A stretch of DNA of 41,980 nucleotides, taken from positions 1 to 41,980 of the forward strand of contig CAIJLV010000132.1 in assembly GCA_903821635.1 (NCBI GenBank), given 5' to 3'. Below, piece by piece: positions 34,239 through 41,980 of this stretch. Numbering within the stretch: the first letter of the stretch is position 1; each line of letters begins with the position of its first letter. The position numbers and the translations under genes are program-made. Below the pieces are notes generated by a model, which saw only the letters and a list, made by a program, of their open reading frames with translations, did not search any database and was not told where the DNA came from. This DNA is from an uncultured Verrucomicrobiota bacterium (GTDB taxonomy: Bacteria; Verrucomicrobiota; Verrucomicrobiia; Limisphaerales; UBA9464).

Positions 34239-36617
34239 ATGAAATCCTCCTTTGTCTGCTCCGCCGTTTCCGCGGCAGTTTTGTTGGCTCTGTCTCTGCG
34301 AGCCGAGGTTTCTGGTTGGCTTGAGTGGCGGGGACCGACGCAAGACTCGATCTCCACGGAGAAGGGGTTGCCGACCCAAGTGGACGCCAAGGCGCCGCTG
34401 TGGACCGCTGATCTGCCCGGCCAAAGCACGCCGGTAATCGCCGACGGACGGCTCTTCATCAACGGCATTATCGGCGCCGGTGAATCCCTGCGCGAAGCGA
34501 TTGCCTGCTACGACGCCGAGACCGGCAAGCTGCTGTGGGAAGATCGGGAAAACGACTTCCTCAGCGACATCATCTACCGGCGGTATTCGACCTCCGCCCC
34601 AGCGGTTGATCGGGAAACCGGCAACGTGTATGTGCAGGGCACTCAGGGGGTGTTCAAGGCCTTTAACCGCGACGGCAAACTGCTCTGGAAGCACTCCCTG
34701 ATGGAGGAATTTGGCCGGATGACGTTCCCGAACGGACGCACGGCGTCGCCCTTCATCGATGCGGAACTGGTGTTCACCCGGTGCATTACTGCGGCGTGGG
34801 GCGCCTACGGGCCTCCGGGAGACCGCTTCTACGCGTTCGACAAGCAGACCGGTGAACTGGTCTGGCAAAGCTCCCCGGTGGATCGCCCCCAAGACCCTTC
34901 CTTTTCCCAGCCGCAGCTCGATTGGTGGGGCGGCCGTCGGGTGCTGTTTTCGGCCGGCGGCGACAGTTCGATCTTCTCCATGGATGTCCGCACCGGCCAG
35001 CCACTTTGGCGCTTCTCGTTTGCCAAGGCGGGGGCCAAGGGGGGGGTCAATGCCGCGGTCGTGCGCCGCGGCGATACTCTGATCGCCGTGCATGAGTCCG
35101 AAAACCTCGACTCGTCGGAAATCGGCCGGCTTGCGGCGTTTCGGATTCCTTCCCCGGCGGAGGTCAAACCGACCAACACGGCCAGCGCCCAAGTCTTCGT
35201 CACCAAATCGCTCGAGCTCTGGCGGCAACCGGCCGTGGGTTCCCTCGCCAGTTCGCCCGTCGTGATTGGCGACGTGATCTATGAAGTCACCGGCACGGGC
35301 GACTTAGCCGCAGTCGATCTCAAAACCGGCAAGGTCCATTGGAAGAAGAAGCTCGGCATCGAACAGCGCCAGAGCACTCCGTTCTACGCCGACGGGTATC
35401 TTTACGTGGCCATGTATACGGCCGCTGACACCGTCGAAGCCGCCGCCCAAGGAGCGGGCGATTCGGGCGGAAACGGAGAATTGTTCGTGCTGAAGCCCTC
35501 CGCGGCCGGTTGCGAGGAGGTCAGCAAAACTCGTCTTGAGGGACGCTGCTTCGGCTCGCCGATTGGCTACAACGGCAAGCTCTACCTACAGACGGACAAG
35601 CGTCTTTATTGCTTCGGCAAGCCGGGGCAAAATCCGGGTTTGGCCCAGCATCCCGCGCCGACCGCTTGGCCGAAACCCGGACCGGCCGCCGCGCTCCAAG
35701 CAATTCCCTTTGAAGTCATGCTCACTCCGGGAGCGGTTCGTCCGCTGCGAATTCGACTGGTGGATGCCGTCGGTTTGGTGGTGGCGGACAACGTTGATCC
35801 GAAGCAGGTCAAATGGGAGACCTTCATCCCGCCGACGGCGTTGGTGAAATCGAAACTGAACGGCAGTTTTGATGCTGAGGGGCGGCTCGTCGCCGACCCG
35901 GTCCAGACGCCTAGCGCTGGGGTGTTCAAGGGCACCTTTACAACCGCCGAGGGCAAGCCGGTGGTGGGTTTTGTCAAGGGACGCATCCTGACCGGAATGC
36001 CCGTGGCGATGGATTTCGAAGCGGTTGAACTTTCCAACACGACGACCAACACCGTCGAGCCGCCCACCGCGTTTGGGTATCCGCCGCTGCCGTGGAATGC
36101 CTGCCGCTTCAAGTTCGAGGTCCGCAACCAGGAGATGGACGGCAAACCCAACAAGGCGCTGGTCAAAACGATCGACAACAAGTTGCTCCAACGCGGGCTC
36201 GTCTTCTTCGGTCCGGACACCTTGAGCAACTACACGATCCAAGCGGACGTGCTCAGTGAGGGCAATCGCCGCAAGATGTCCGAGGTGGGACTCGTCAATC
36301 AGCGTTACGCGGTGATCCTGAAGGGGAACTCTCAGCAAATTGAGGTGAACTCGAACTTGGAGCGTTTCCGCAGCAGCGCGCCGTTTAAGTGGCTGGCGAA
36401 CACTTGGTATTCCCTTAAAGTTCGGGTCGATCTTCAGGCCGACGGCTCCGGCATCATCCGGGCCAAGGCTTGGAAACGGGGTGACCCCGAGCCGACGGAA
36501 TGGTCGATCGAGGCGGTCGACAAGTTGGCCCACACAAATGGTTCCCCAGGCTTCTTTGGATTTTCGCCCCAAGATCAGCGGGTCGCCCTCGACAACCTTC
36601 GCGTGACCCCCAACTGA
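34239..36617 (+). CDS. secreted PQQ-like beta-propeller protein with C-terminal jelly-roll domain
   Basis: From ATG 34239 the product has 792 residues with a signal peptide (SAAVLLALSLRAEV). Residues about 25-470 contain propeller blades of the PQQ-like type: AIACYDAETGKLLWED, FKAFNRDGKLLWKH, FYAFDKQTGELVWQS, IFSMDVRTGQPLWRF and AAVDLKTGKVHWKKK. A linking region follows (LTPGAVRPLRIRLVDAVG). Residues about 625-790 look like a concanavalin/LamG-like jelly roll (NYTIQADVLSEGN, NTWYSLKVRVDLQADGSG, FGFSPQDQRVALDNLRV), a fold often used for sugar or glycan binding. There is no evidence that PQQ is bound. The open frame reaches 34158, but the later ATG fits the signal peptide. The gene for another propeller protein follows 39 nt downstream, so the pair probably act together outside the cell. 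Confidence 0.85.
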   Translation: MKSSFVCSAVSAAVLLALSLRAEVSGWLEWRGPTQDSISTEKGLPTQVDAKAPLWTADLPGQSTPVIADGRLFINGIIGAGESLREAIACYDAETGKLLWEDRENDFLSDIIYRRYSTSAPAVDRETGNVYVQGTQGVFKAFNRDGKLLWKHSLMEEFGRMTFPNGRTASPFIDAELVFTRCITAAWGAYGPPGDRFYAFDKQTGELVWQSSPVDRPQDPSFSQPQLDWWGGRRVLFSAGGDSSIFSMDVRTGQPLWRFSFAKAGAKGGVNAAVVRRGDTLIAVHESENLDSSEIGRLAAFRIPSPAEVKPTNTASAQVFVTKSLELWRQPAVGSLASSPVVIGDVIYEVTGTGDLAAVDLKTGKVHWKKKLGIEQRQSTPFYADGYLYVAMYTAADTVEAAAQGAGDSGGNGELFVLKPSAAGCEEVSKTRLEGRCFGSPIGYNGKLYLQTDKRLYCFGKPGQNPGLAQHPAPTAWPKPGPAAALQAIPFEVMLTPGAVRPLRIRLVDAVGLVVADNVDPKQVKWETFIPPTALVKSKLNGSFDAEGRLVADPVQTPSAGVFKGTFTTAEGKPVVGFVKGRILTGMPVAMDFEAVELSNTTTNTVEPPTAFGYPPLPWNACRFKFEVRNQEMDGKPNKALVKTIDNKLLQRGLVFFGPDTLSNYTIQADVLSEGNRRKMSEVGLVNQRYAVILKGNSQQIEVNSNLERFRSSAPFKWLANTWYSLKVRVDLQADGSGIIRAKAWKRGDPEPTEWSIEAVDKLAHTNGSPGFFGFSPQDQRVALDNLRVTPN

Positions 36618-36656
36618 GCCTGTTCTTTTCAATTCAAAGCCGACCAAGACATTGCC

Positions 36657-38309
36657 ATGAAGACGCTTCCTCTCCTGACTGCAGCCCTCGTTAGCGCTGG
36701 ATTTTTGGCCCGAGCCGAAGACTGGCCCCAGTGGGGTGGCAACGATCCCGGGCGCAACATGTATTCGTCCGCCAAGGGGCTGCCGGATCGCTTTGAGCCC
36801 GGTAAATTGAAGACCGGCACCGAAGAGATCGACCTCGCTACGACCAAAAACGTGAAGTGGGTCGCCAAGCTTGGTTCCCAGAGTTACGCCAATCCAGTCG
36901 TCGCCGGGGGCAAAGTTTACGTCGGTTCCAACAACGAGTCGCCCCGCGACAAGAAGCATGTTGGCGACCGCAGCGTGCTTTATGCCTTTGCCGAGCAGAC
37001 CGGTAAATTCATCTGGCAACTCGTCGTGCCCAAGCTGAAGTCCGGCAAAGTCAACGATTGGGAAAATCTTGGTCTGCTCGCGGCCCCGCTGGTTCAGGGT
37101 AATCGGCTGTGGGTGGTCACCAGCCGTTGCGAGGTGCTCTGCCTCGACACCGAGGGCATGGCCAACGGCAACGATGGTCCCTATCAGGATGAAGCCAAAT
37201 ACGCTGCGCTCGACACCGGCAAACCGCCGGTCGAACCCGGCCCCCAAGACGCGGACATTATTTGGCGCTACGACATGATGGAGGAGCTCGGTGTGTTCCC
37301 CCACAACGCCTCGAATTGCTCCGTGATCATGGTGGACGGAAAACTCTTCGTTTGCACTTCCAACGGCCAAGACTGGACCCATGTCAACGTGCCTTCGCCG
37401 AATTCGCCGAGCTTCATCGCGCTGAATCCCGCGACCGGTGAACTGCTCGGCGAAGACAATGCGAGCATCGGCTCACGGATCTATCACGGGCAGTGGACTT
37501 CGCCCTCCGCTGGCAAAGTGGACGGCCAGTGGCAGGTCTACATGGGCGGCGGCGACGGCGTCGTTTACGCGCTGAGCACCACGCCGGAGAAGGGCGATGG
37601 CCAAACCCGAACCAAGGTTTTCCCTACCGAACCCGACGCTTCGGATGAAGCGGACGTAAACTACCTGAAAAAGGTCTGGTGGGTCGACTGCGTGCCGCCC
37701 GAATACAAGGTGAAGGATGGCAAGCCGATCAAATATCCGGCCGCCGAGGGCCCAAGCGAAATCAACGCCACCCCCGTATTCTACGACCAGAAGGTTTACA
37801 TCGCAGTCGGCCAAGACCCCGAGCATGGCGAAGGCGTGGGGAACTTGGTCTGCATTGACCCGGCGGGTAAAAAGGGCGACCTGACGAAATCCGGGGTCGT
37901 GTGGAGCTACAAGGGCGCCAAACGTTCCATTTCCACGGTCAGCATCGATCCGACCAACGGCCTGCTGTTTCTCGGCGACTTCTCCGGCTACGTCCATTGT
38001 CTCGACGCCAAGACCGGCAAGTTAAACTGGGTTTATGACATGAAGGCGCACATGTGGGGCTCCACCTTCGTCGCCGACGGCAAGGTCTATGTCGGCGATG
38101 AGGACGGTGACTTCGTGGTGCTCGCCTCCAAGGGGGGCGACAAAGCCACGGTGCTCAGCGAAACCAACCTCGGGGCGCCGGTCTATGGCACTCCAATCGT
38201 GGCCAACGGCACCATGTATGTCATGAGCCAGACTCACCTCTTCGCCATCGGCGCCGACGCGAAACCGGTCGCCACCGACGCCGGCACCGGCGTGCAAATT
38301 AAAAACTAA
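36657..38309 (+). CDS. secreted PQQ-like beta-propeller protein
   Basis: The 550-residue protein has a signal peptide ending near ARA-E (MKTLPLLTAALVSAGFLARA) and begins its mature part EDWPQWGGNDPGRNMYS, a frequent start for verrucomicrobial and planctomycetal PQQ-like proteins. At least five propeller blades follow, for example LYAFAEQTGKFIWQLV, EVLCLDTEG, FIALNPATGELLGED, VYALSTTPEK and VHCLDAKTGKLNWVYDM. A conserved-looking stretch, FPHNASNCSVIMVDGKLFV, and two other cysteines could form a disulfide. No catalytic function can be assigned and cofactor binding is not shown. It lies directly after the larger propeller gene on the same strand and is presumably exported with it. Confidence 0.85.
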   Translation: MKTLPLLTAALVSAGFLARAEDWPQWGGNDPGRNMYSSAKGLPDRFEPGKLKTGTEEIDLATTKNVKWVAKLGSQSYANPVVAGGKVYVGSNNESPRDKKHVGDRSVLYAFAEQTGKFIWQLVVPKLKSGKVNDWENLGLLAAPLVQGNRLWVVTSRCEVLCLDTEGMANGNDGPYQDEAKYAALDTGKPPVEPGPQDADIIWRYDMMEELGVFPHNASNCSVIMVDGKLFVCTSNGQDWTHVNVPSPNSPSFIALNPATGELLGEDNASIGSRIYHGQWTSPSAGKVDGQWQVYMGGGDGVVYALSTTPEKGDGQTRTKVFPTEPDASDEADVNYLKKVWWVDCVPPEYKVKDGKPIKYPAAEGPSEINATPVFYDQKVYIAVGQDPEHGEGVGNLVCIDPAGKKGDLTKSGVVWSYKGAKRSISTVSIDPTNGLLFLGDFSGYVHCLDAKTGKLNWVYDMKAHMWGSTFVADGKVYVGDEDGDFVVLASKGGDKATVLSETNLGAPVYGTPIVANGTMYVMSQTHLFAIGADAKPVATDAGTGVQIKN

Positions 38310-38332
38310 GCCGCCCGCCCGAGCGTCGCAGT

Positions 38333-38590
38333 ATGCATCAGTTGACCTTGGGATGGGACTTTGAGCACTGCCGCCCCGTGATTTGGGTCGACCGTGAGTT
38401 TGATTTCCCAACCGGGGAAGCCCTGTGGCTTGACGTTCCGCTCAGCGACCCGGGGTTGGCGATCGTTGGCGGCCTGCTCGCGGTGCTCAGTGTCTGGGCG
38501 CTCCGGCGCTTGGCTCAGCCACCCCGACGTCATCGGGATGCCGCCGTTGCCGAAACCGCAATTCATACCACTTTCAGTAAACTTTCTTAG
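38333..38590 (+). CDS. possible small membrane protein
   Basis: The 85-residue frame in the 287-nt gap between the second propeller gene and the adenylate-forming enzyme contains one strong hydrophobic segment, PGLAIVGGLLAVLSVWALRRL, followed by basic residues. That would make it a single-pass membrane protein with a polar N-terminal part (LTLGWDFEHCRPVIWVDREFD). Codon use looks like that of neighbouring genes. It has no ribosome site and no recognised family, and a non-coding origin remains quite possible. Confidence 0.3.
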   Translation: MHQLTLGWDFEHCRPVIWVDREFDFPTGEALWLDVPLSDPGLAIVGGLLAVLSVWALRRLAQPPRRHRDAAVAETAIHTTFSKLS

Positions 38591-38596
38591 ACTCCC

Positions 38597-39679
38597 ATGC
38601 CTATTCCCACCGTTGCCCCCGAAGCCGTTCAAAAGGCGAAGGACGAACTCAACGCCCACTTGCTGAAAATCATCCAGTGGCATTTCAGTCCCGAGACAGG
38701 AAGCCCATTCTGGCTCGATTGGGCCGCTAAGAACTGGGATCCGCGCCAAGAAATCCGGGGCTTTGAGGACTTGCTCAAGTTCCCGCACTTTCAGGACGAG
38801 ACGCTGCGCGATCTGCAACCCGAGGTCTGGGTGCCCGCCCAGCTCAAGGGCAAACCCTTCAACATCTTCGAGACCGGCGGCACCACCGGTATGCCCAAAC
38901 AGCGGATCGGTTGGAACGACTACAAGGTCGATTACTCCGAGTTCAGCGACAAAATCTCCGACGCGCATTTTCCGCGCGGCGGCGCTTGGCTGATGATGGG
39001 CCCCACCGGTCCCCGCCGACTGCGGCTCGCCATTGAGCACTTGGCCAACGTTCGGGGCAGCTCCTGCTACTTCATTGATCTCGACCCGCGCTTCGTGAAG
39101 AAGTTGTTGTCGAACAAGCAGTATGACGTGGCCAAACAATACATGACTCACGTCGTGGATCAGGCCGTGACGATCCTGAAGCACCGTCAGGTGTCCGGGC
39201 TCTTCACGACGCCCAAGCTGCTCGAAGCCTTGGCGGAAAAGGTCAACCTTTGGGACGCCGGTATCCGGGGCGTTTTCTGTGGCGGCACGTCCATGAAGCC
39301 TCAGGAAGTGCGATTCCTCGTGGAGGAACTCCTCGAAGGCCGCATCGGCTTCTACCCCACCTACGGCAATACCCTCATGGGGCTCGCCGCCAGTGTGCCG
39401 CTGCAACCCGAAGATCAGTTCAGCGTCACCTACTACGCACCGCAGCCGCGGGCCGTGTTGCGCGTCGTGCAACCCAATGCGACGTCAGAAGTGGTCAACT
39501 ATGGCGAGTTCGGTCGGGTCGAACTCACGACCTTGACTCAGGAGTTTTTCATGCCGCGCTTTTTGGAGCGCGACGAAGCCATCCGCCGCGCCCCGCGTCC
39601 GCCTTACGCTTGGGACGGGGTGGGCGATGTCCGTCCGTTCGGCGCGATGGAGAAGAACATCGTCGAAGGCGTTTACTGA
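38597..39679 (+). CDS. AMP-binding adenylate-forming enzyme lacking the C-terminal lid domain
   Basis: The 360-residue protein belongs to the ANL adenylate-forming superfamily, nearest by eye to PaaK-type phenylacetate-CoA ligases or LuxE-type acyl-protein synthetases. It has the phosphate loop FETGGTTGMPKQR, VFCGGTSMKPQEVRFL, FYPTYGNTLMGLA and, near its end, the ribose-binding Asp in WDGVGDVRPFG. Complete family members continue for another 80-120 residues as a mobile lid holding the catalytic Lys; here the protein stops about 14 residues after that Asp. LuxE is similarly short (about 370) but ends with an acyl-accepting Cys, absent here. It may activate a carboxylic acid and hand it to a partner. 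The substrate is unknown. It precedes acetyl-CoA synthetase by 202 nt. Confidence 0.75.
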   Translation: MPIPTVAPEAVQKAKDELNAHLLKIIQWHFSPETGSPFWLDWAAKNWDPRQEIRGFEDLLKFPHFQDETLRDLQPEVWVPAQLKGKPFNIFETGGTTGMPKQRIGWNDYKVDYSEFSDKISDAHFPRGGAWLMMGPTGPRRLRLAIEHLANVRGSSCYFIDLDPRFVKKLLSNKQYDVAKQYMTHVVDQAVTILKHRQVSGLFTTPKLLEALAEKVNLWDAGIRGVFCGGTSMKPQEVRFLVEELLEGRIGFYPTYGNTLMGLAASVPLQPEDQFSVTYYAPQPRAVLRVVQPNATSEVVNYGEFGRVELTTLTQEFFMPRFLERDEAIRRAPRPPYAWDGVGDVRPFGAMEKNIVEGVY

Positions 39680-39691
39680 AACCGCCAGGAT

Positions 39692-39755
39692 GGGGCAGGG
39701 GGCTGGCAGTCGCTGAACCCTGCCCCCCAAATCCCCCTCCGGCCGCCTGCCGGAG
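39692..39755 (+). terminator. two tandem hairpins after the adenylate-forming enzyme gene
   Basis: GGGGCAGGG at 39692-39700 pairs with CCCTGCCCC at 39718-39726 (17-nt loop). A second stem, CTCCGGC at 39737-39743 with GCCGGAG at 39749-39755 (5-nt loop), follows. Neither is followed by a clear T-run, so termination here is possible but not certain. Confidence 0.4.
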
Positions 39756-39821
39756 CATTCTTGAACCGCGACACTTTGCTCCGCCGCCTGACCGCTGGTT
39801 CTCCCCGTGAATTTGCGCCCG

Positions 39822-39838
39822 CAATGCGCTGCGCATTG
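39822..39838. promoter_or_regulatory. 17-bp palindrome upstream of acetyl-CoA synthetase gene
   Basis: CAATGCGCTGCGCATTG is a perfect inverted repeat of 8-bp arms around one central base, 43 nt upstream of the acs ATG. Position and symmetry suit an operator for a dimeric regulator. In other bacteria acs is under carbon-source control; the regulator here is unknown. Confidence 0.45.
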
Positions 39839-39881
39839 ACGGATTCTGGCGCGACTTCCAAGCTCCGCTGACTTCCGCACT

Positions 39882-41885
39882 ATGAGCAAAGCCCCCGCTG
39901 CGAATATCGAATCGCATCTCAAGGAAAACCGTGTCTTCAAGCCGGCCAAAGAGTTCTCCGCCAAGGCCCACATCAAGAGCCTGGCGCACTACAAGAAGCT
40001 CTGGACTGAGTCGGTGAAGCAGCCCGAGAAATTCTGGAAAAAACAGGCCGAAGCGGAGCTCATCTGGCAGAAGCCGTTCACCAAGGTGCTCCAGTGGAAG
40101 GAGCCGTTTGCGAAATGGTTTACGGGCGGCAAGCTGAATGTCTCAGCCAACTGCCTCGACCGCTGGCTCGATTCTGCCACCGCCAACAAGGCCGCCCTGA
40201 TCTGGGAAGGCGAACCGGCGACCGATGGGAAGCCCGGCGAAGAGCGTGTGCTCACTTACAAGCAGTTGCACCGCGAAGTCTGCCGGTTTGCCAATGTGCT
40301 CAAGCGCAACGGCATCTCCAAGGGCGACCGCGTCATCATCTATCTGCCCATGGTGCCAGAAGCGGCGATCGCCATGCTCGCCTGCACCCGGATTGGCGCT
40401 GTCCACAGCGTCGTCTTCGGCGGCTTCAGCGCGCAATCCGTCGCTGACCGCATTCAGGATTGTGGTGCCAAGATGGTCATCACGTCGGATGGCGGGTATC
40501 GCCGCGGCGCTGTGGTGCCGCTGAAGAAGAACGTGGACGAGGCGCTCAAACTGCATGACGCCGCCGGCCAATCGCTGACCCAGACAATCGAAAAAGTCAT
40601 CGTGCTGCGGCGCTGTGCGAACGAAGTTCACATGGCCGAACACCGCGACGTGTGGTGGCACCGCGAGTTGGATTACGTCAGCGACGTCTGCCCGGCGGAG
40701 AAGCTGGATTCCGAAGCCCCCCTGTTCATCCTCTACACCTCCGGTTCGACCGGCAAACCCAAGGGCATTCTCCACTCGACCGCCGGGTATCTGCTGGGCA
40801 CGAAGTTGACGTCCAAATACGTCTTCGATCTGCGCGCAGAGGATGTCTACTGGTGCACCGCCGACGTCGGTTGGGTGACCGGGCACAGCTATATAGTTTA
40901 CGGGCCGCTCGCCAATGGTGCGACCGCGCTGATGTATGAAGGCGCGCCCAACTGGCCGGAGCCGGATCGCTTTTGGCGCATCATCCAGAAGTATGGCGTG
41001 ACCATTCTTTACACCGCCCCGACCGCCATCCGCGCCTTCATGAAATGGGGCGACGAATGGCCGAAGAAGCACGACCTGTCCTCCCTGCGGCTGTTGGGCA
41101 GCGTCGGCGAACCGATCAATCCTGAGGCCTGGATGTGGTATCACAACGTCATTGGCGGCGGCCGTTGCCCGATCGTAGACACTTGGTGGCAGACAGAAAC
41201 CGGCAGCATCATGATCACGCCGCTGCCCGGCGCCACCCCAACCAAACCCGGCACCGCAACGCTCCCGTTCTTTGGGATTTTGCCCGAAGTGGTCGATGAC
41301 CAAGGCAAGCCGGTCCCCAAGAACACCGGGGGCAAACTCGTCGTGCGCCAGCCTTGGCCTTCCATGCTGCGCGGTATCTGGGGCGATAACGAACGCTACA
41401 AACAAACGTATTGGACTGAGGTGAAGGGCAGCTATTTCACCGGCGACGGCTGCCGGCAGGACAAGGATGGCTATTTCTGGATTGTAGGGCGCATTGATGA
41501 CGTGCTGAACGTGGCCGGACACCGCATCGGCACCGCCGAAGTGGAAAGCGCTCTCGTCAGTCATCCGAGCGTGGCCGAAGCCGCCGTGGTGGGCCGACCG
41601 GACGAACTCAAGGGCCAAGCGCTCGTCTGCTTCGTTACGCTGAAGACGGGCGTGAAGGCGACGCCGGAGCTGAAGAACGAACTGCGCAACCACATCGGCA
41701 AGGAAATCGGTCCGGTCGCCAAGCCGGACGAAGTGCGCTTTGCGGAAGCCCTCCCCAAGACGCGTTCGGGCAAGATCATGCGCCGGCTCCTGAAGCAGAT
41801 TGCCAGCGGTATGGAAATCAAAGGCGACACCACCACGCTCGAAGACATCAGCGTCATCGCCAAGCTCGCCAGCGGAGAAGAGTAA
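39882..41885 (+). CDS. acs: acetyl-CoA synthetase
   Basis: The 667-residue protein is a full-length AMP-forming acetyl-CoA synthetase, making acetyl-CoA from acetate, ATP and CoA. The N-terminal domain has [18 protein letters not shown], followed by [20 protein letters not shown], the phosphate loop [27 protein letters not shown], and [10 protein letters not shown] for acetate and AMP binding. [20 protein letters not shown] is the hinge region with the ribose-binding Asp. The lid domain ends with [12 protein letters not shown], whose Lys near residue 630 is the catalytic residue that is reversibly acetylated in homologues. It is cytosolic. A palindrome lies 43 nt upstream, and a strong intrinsic terminator follows 17 nt after the stop, so it appears to be transcribed on its own or at the end of a unit. 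Confidence 0.97.
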   Translation: MSKAPAANIESHLKENRVFKPAKEFSAKAHIKSLAHYKKLWTESVKQPEKFWKKQAEAELIWQKPFTKVLQWKEPFAKWFTGGKLNVSANCLDRWLDSATANKAALIWEGEPATDGKPGEERVLTYKQLHREVCRFANVLKRNGISKGDRVIIYLPMVPEAAIAMLACTRIGAVHSVVFGGFSAQSVADRIQDCGAKMVITSDGGYRRGAVVPLKKNVDEALKLHDAAGQSLTQTIEKVIVLRRCANEVHMAEHRDVWWHRELDYVSDVCPAEKLDSEAPLFILYTSGSTGKPKGILHSTAGYLLGTKLTSKYVFDLRAEDVYWCTADVGWVTGHSYIVYGPLANGATALMYEGAPNWPEPDRFWRIIQKYGVTILYTAPTAIRAFMKWGDEWPKKHDLSSLRLLGSVGEPINPEAWMWYHNVIGGGRCPIVDTWWQTETGSIMITPLPGATPTKPGTATLPFFGILPEVVDDQGKPVPKNTGGKLVVRQPWPSMLRGIWGDNERYKQTYWTEVKGSYFTGDGCRQDKDGYFWIVGRIDDVLNVAGHRIGTAEVESALVSHPSVAEAAVVGRPDELKGQALVCFVTLKTGVKATPELKNELRNHIGKEIGPVAKPDEVRFAEALPKTRSGKIMRRLLKQIASGMEIKGDTTTLEDISVIAKLASGEE

Positions 41886-41902
41886 AGCGGTTGCCTTTGT
41901 TG

Positions 41903-41935
41903 CTGGGGCGCAGCTCAACCCTGCGCCCCAGTTTT
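41903..41935 (+). terminator. intrinsic terminator after acs
   Basis: A perfect 11-bp stem, CTGGGGCGCAG at 41903-41913 with CTGCGCCCCAG at 41921-41931, has a 7-nt loop and is followed by TTTTGCT. It is a strong Rho-independent terminator for the plus strand. Confidence 0.9.
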
Positions 41936-41980
41936 GCTGTCCAAGCAACCACGCCGCCGCGGCCCAGCCAGCCCGGCGGC

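Noticed and set aside
35586..37382. 598-codon minus-strand open frame across both propeller genes
   Set aside because: It spans two real genes and their junction in antisense and has no protein-like domain pattern.
40143..41948. 601-codon minus-strand open frame opposite acs
   Set aside because: Antisense of a strongly conserved gene, with no recognisable motif; a GC-bias artefact.

Overview
This GC-rich window looks like chromosomal DNA from a member of the Verrucomicrobiota, possibly the Limisphaerales/Pedosphaera side; the phylum is moderately supported and the order is a guess. The clues are a prepilin-type protein of the H-X9-DG class, a DUF5690-like transporter, LuxR regulators with an unnamed N-terminal region, paired secreted PQQ-like beta-propeller proteins, and the near absence of Shine-Dalgarno sequences. 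I see no rRNA, tRNA, CRISPR array, insertion sequence, integrase or phage module. It reads as ordinary core and semi-accessory chromosome.

Layout. 1-1616 (minus strand): the start of a secreted protein cut by the window edge, a small lipoprotein and a pseudopilin-like protein. 1640-2671 (plus): a LuxR-type regulator divergent from the pseudopilin. 2712-8294 (minus): a DUF5690-like transporter, a cysteine-free MDR oxidoreductase, an EEP-family phosphodiesterase, a Nudix hydrolase, a small conserved-looking protein and two cyclophilins, one cytosolic and one exported. 8436-11378 (plus): a YmdB-type phosphodiesterase, a membrane-anchored helical-repeat protein and xseA. 11578-13425 (plus): a glutaminase fused to STAS and cyclic-nucleotide-binding domains. 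13959-16478 (plus): a sugar isomerase/epimerase-like TIM barrel and a TrmA/RlmD-type uracil methyltransferase. 16543-19061: a small minus-strand protein, an NTF2-like lipoprotein and an MFS transporter.

19134-29948 (minus) is the glutamate synthase locus. Two different full-length large subunits flank one small subunit, with an intrinsic terminator after the small subunit and two perfect inverted repeats in front of the first gene. Together with the glutaminase fusion, this puts much of glutamine/glutamate interconversion in one stretch. 30584-32014 (plus) encodes a photolyase/cryptochrome-like protein whose domains appear permuted. 32153-34132 is a LemA/TPM/TPM operon. 34239-38309 holds two secreted beta-propeller proteins. 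38597-41885 holds a short adenylate-forming enzyme without a lid domain, followed by acetyl-CoA synthetase, which ends at a strong intrinsic terminator.

The most notable items are the gltB-gltD-gltB arrangement, the apparently permuted photolyase with its acidic linker, the glutaminase-STAS-cNMP fusion, the LuxR protein with a degenerate receiver, and the lid-less adenylate enzyme. I found no convincing new defence or mobile system. Domain names come from reading the translations by eye and from memory of the families; no database search was run.
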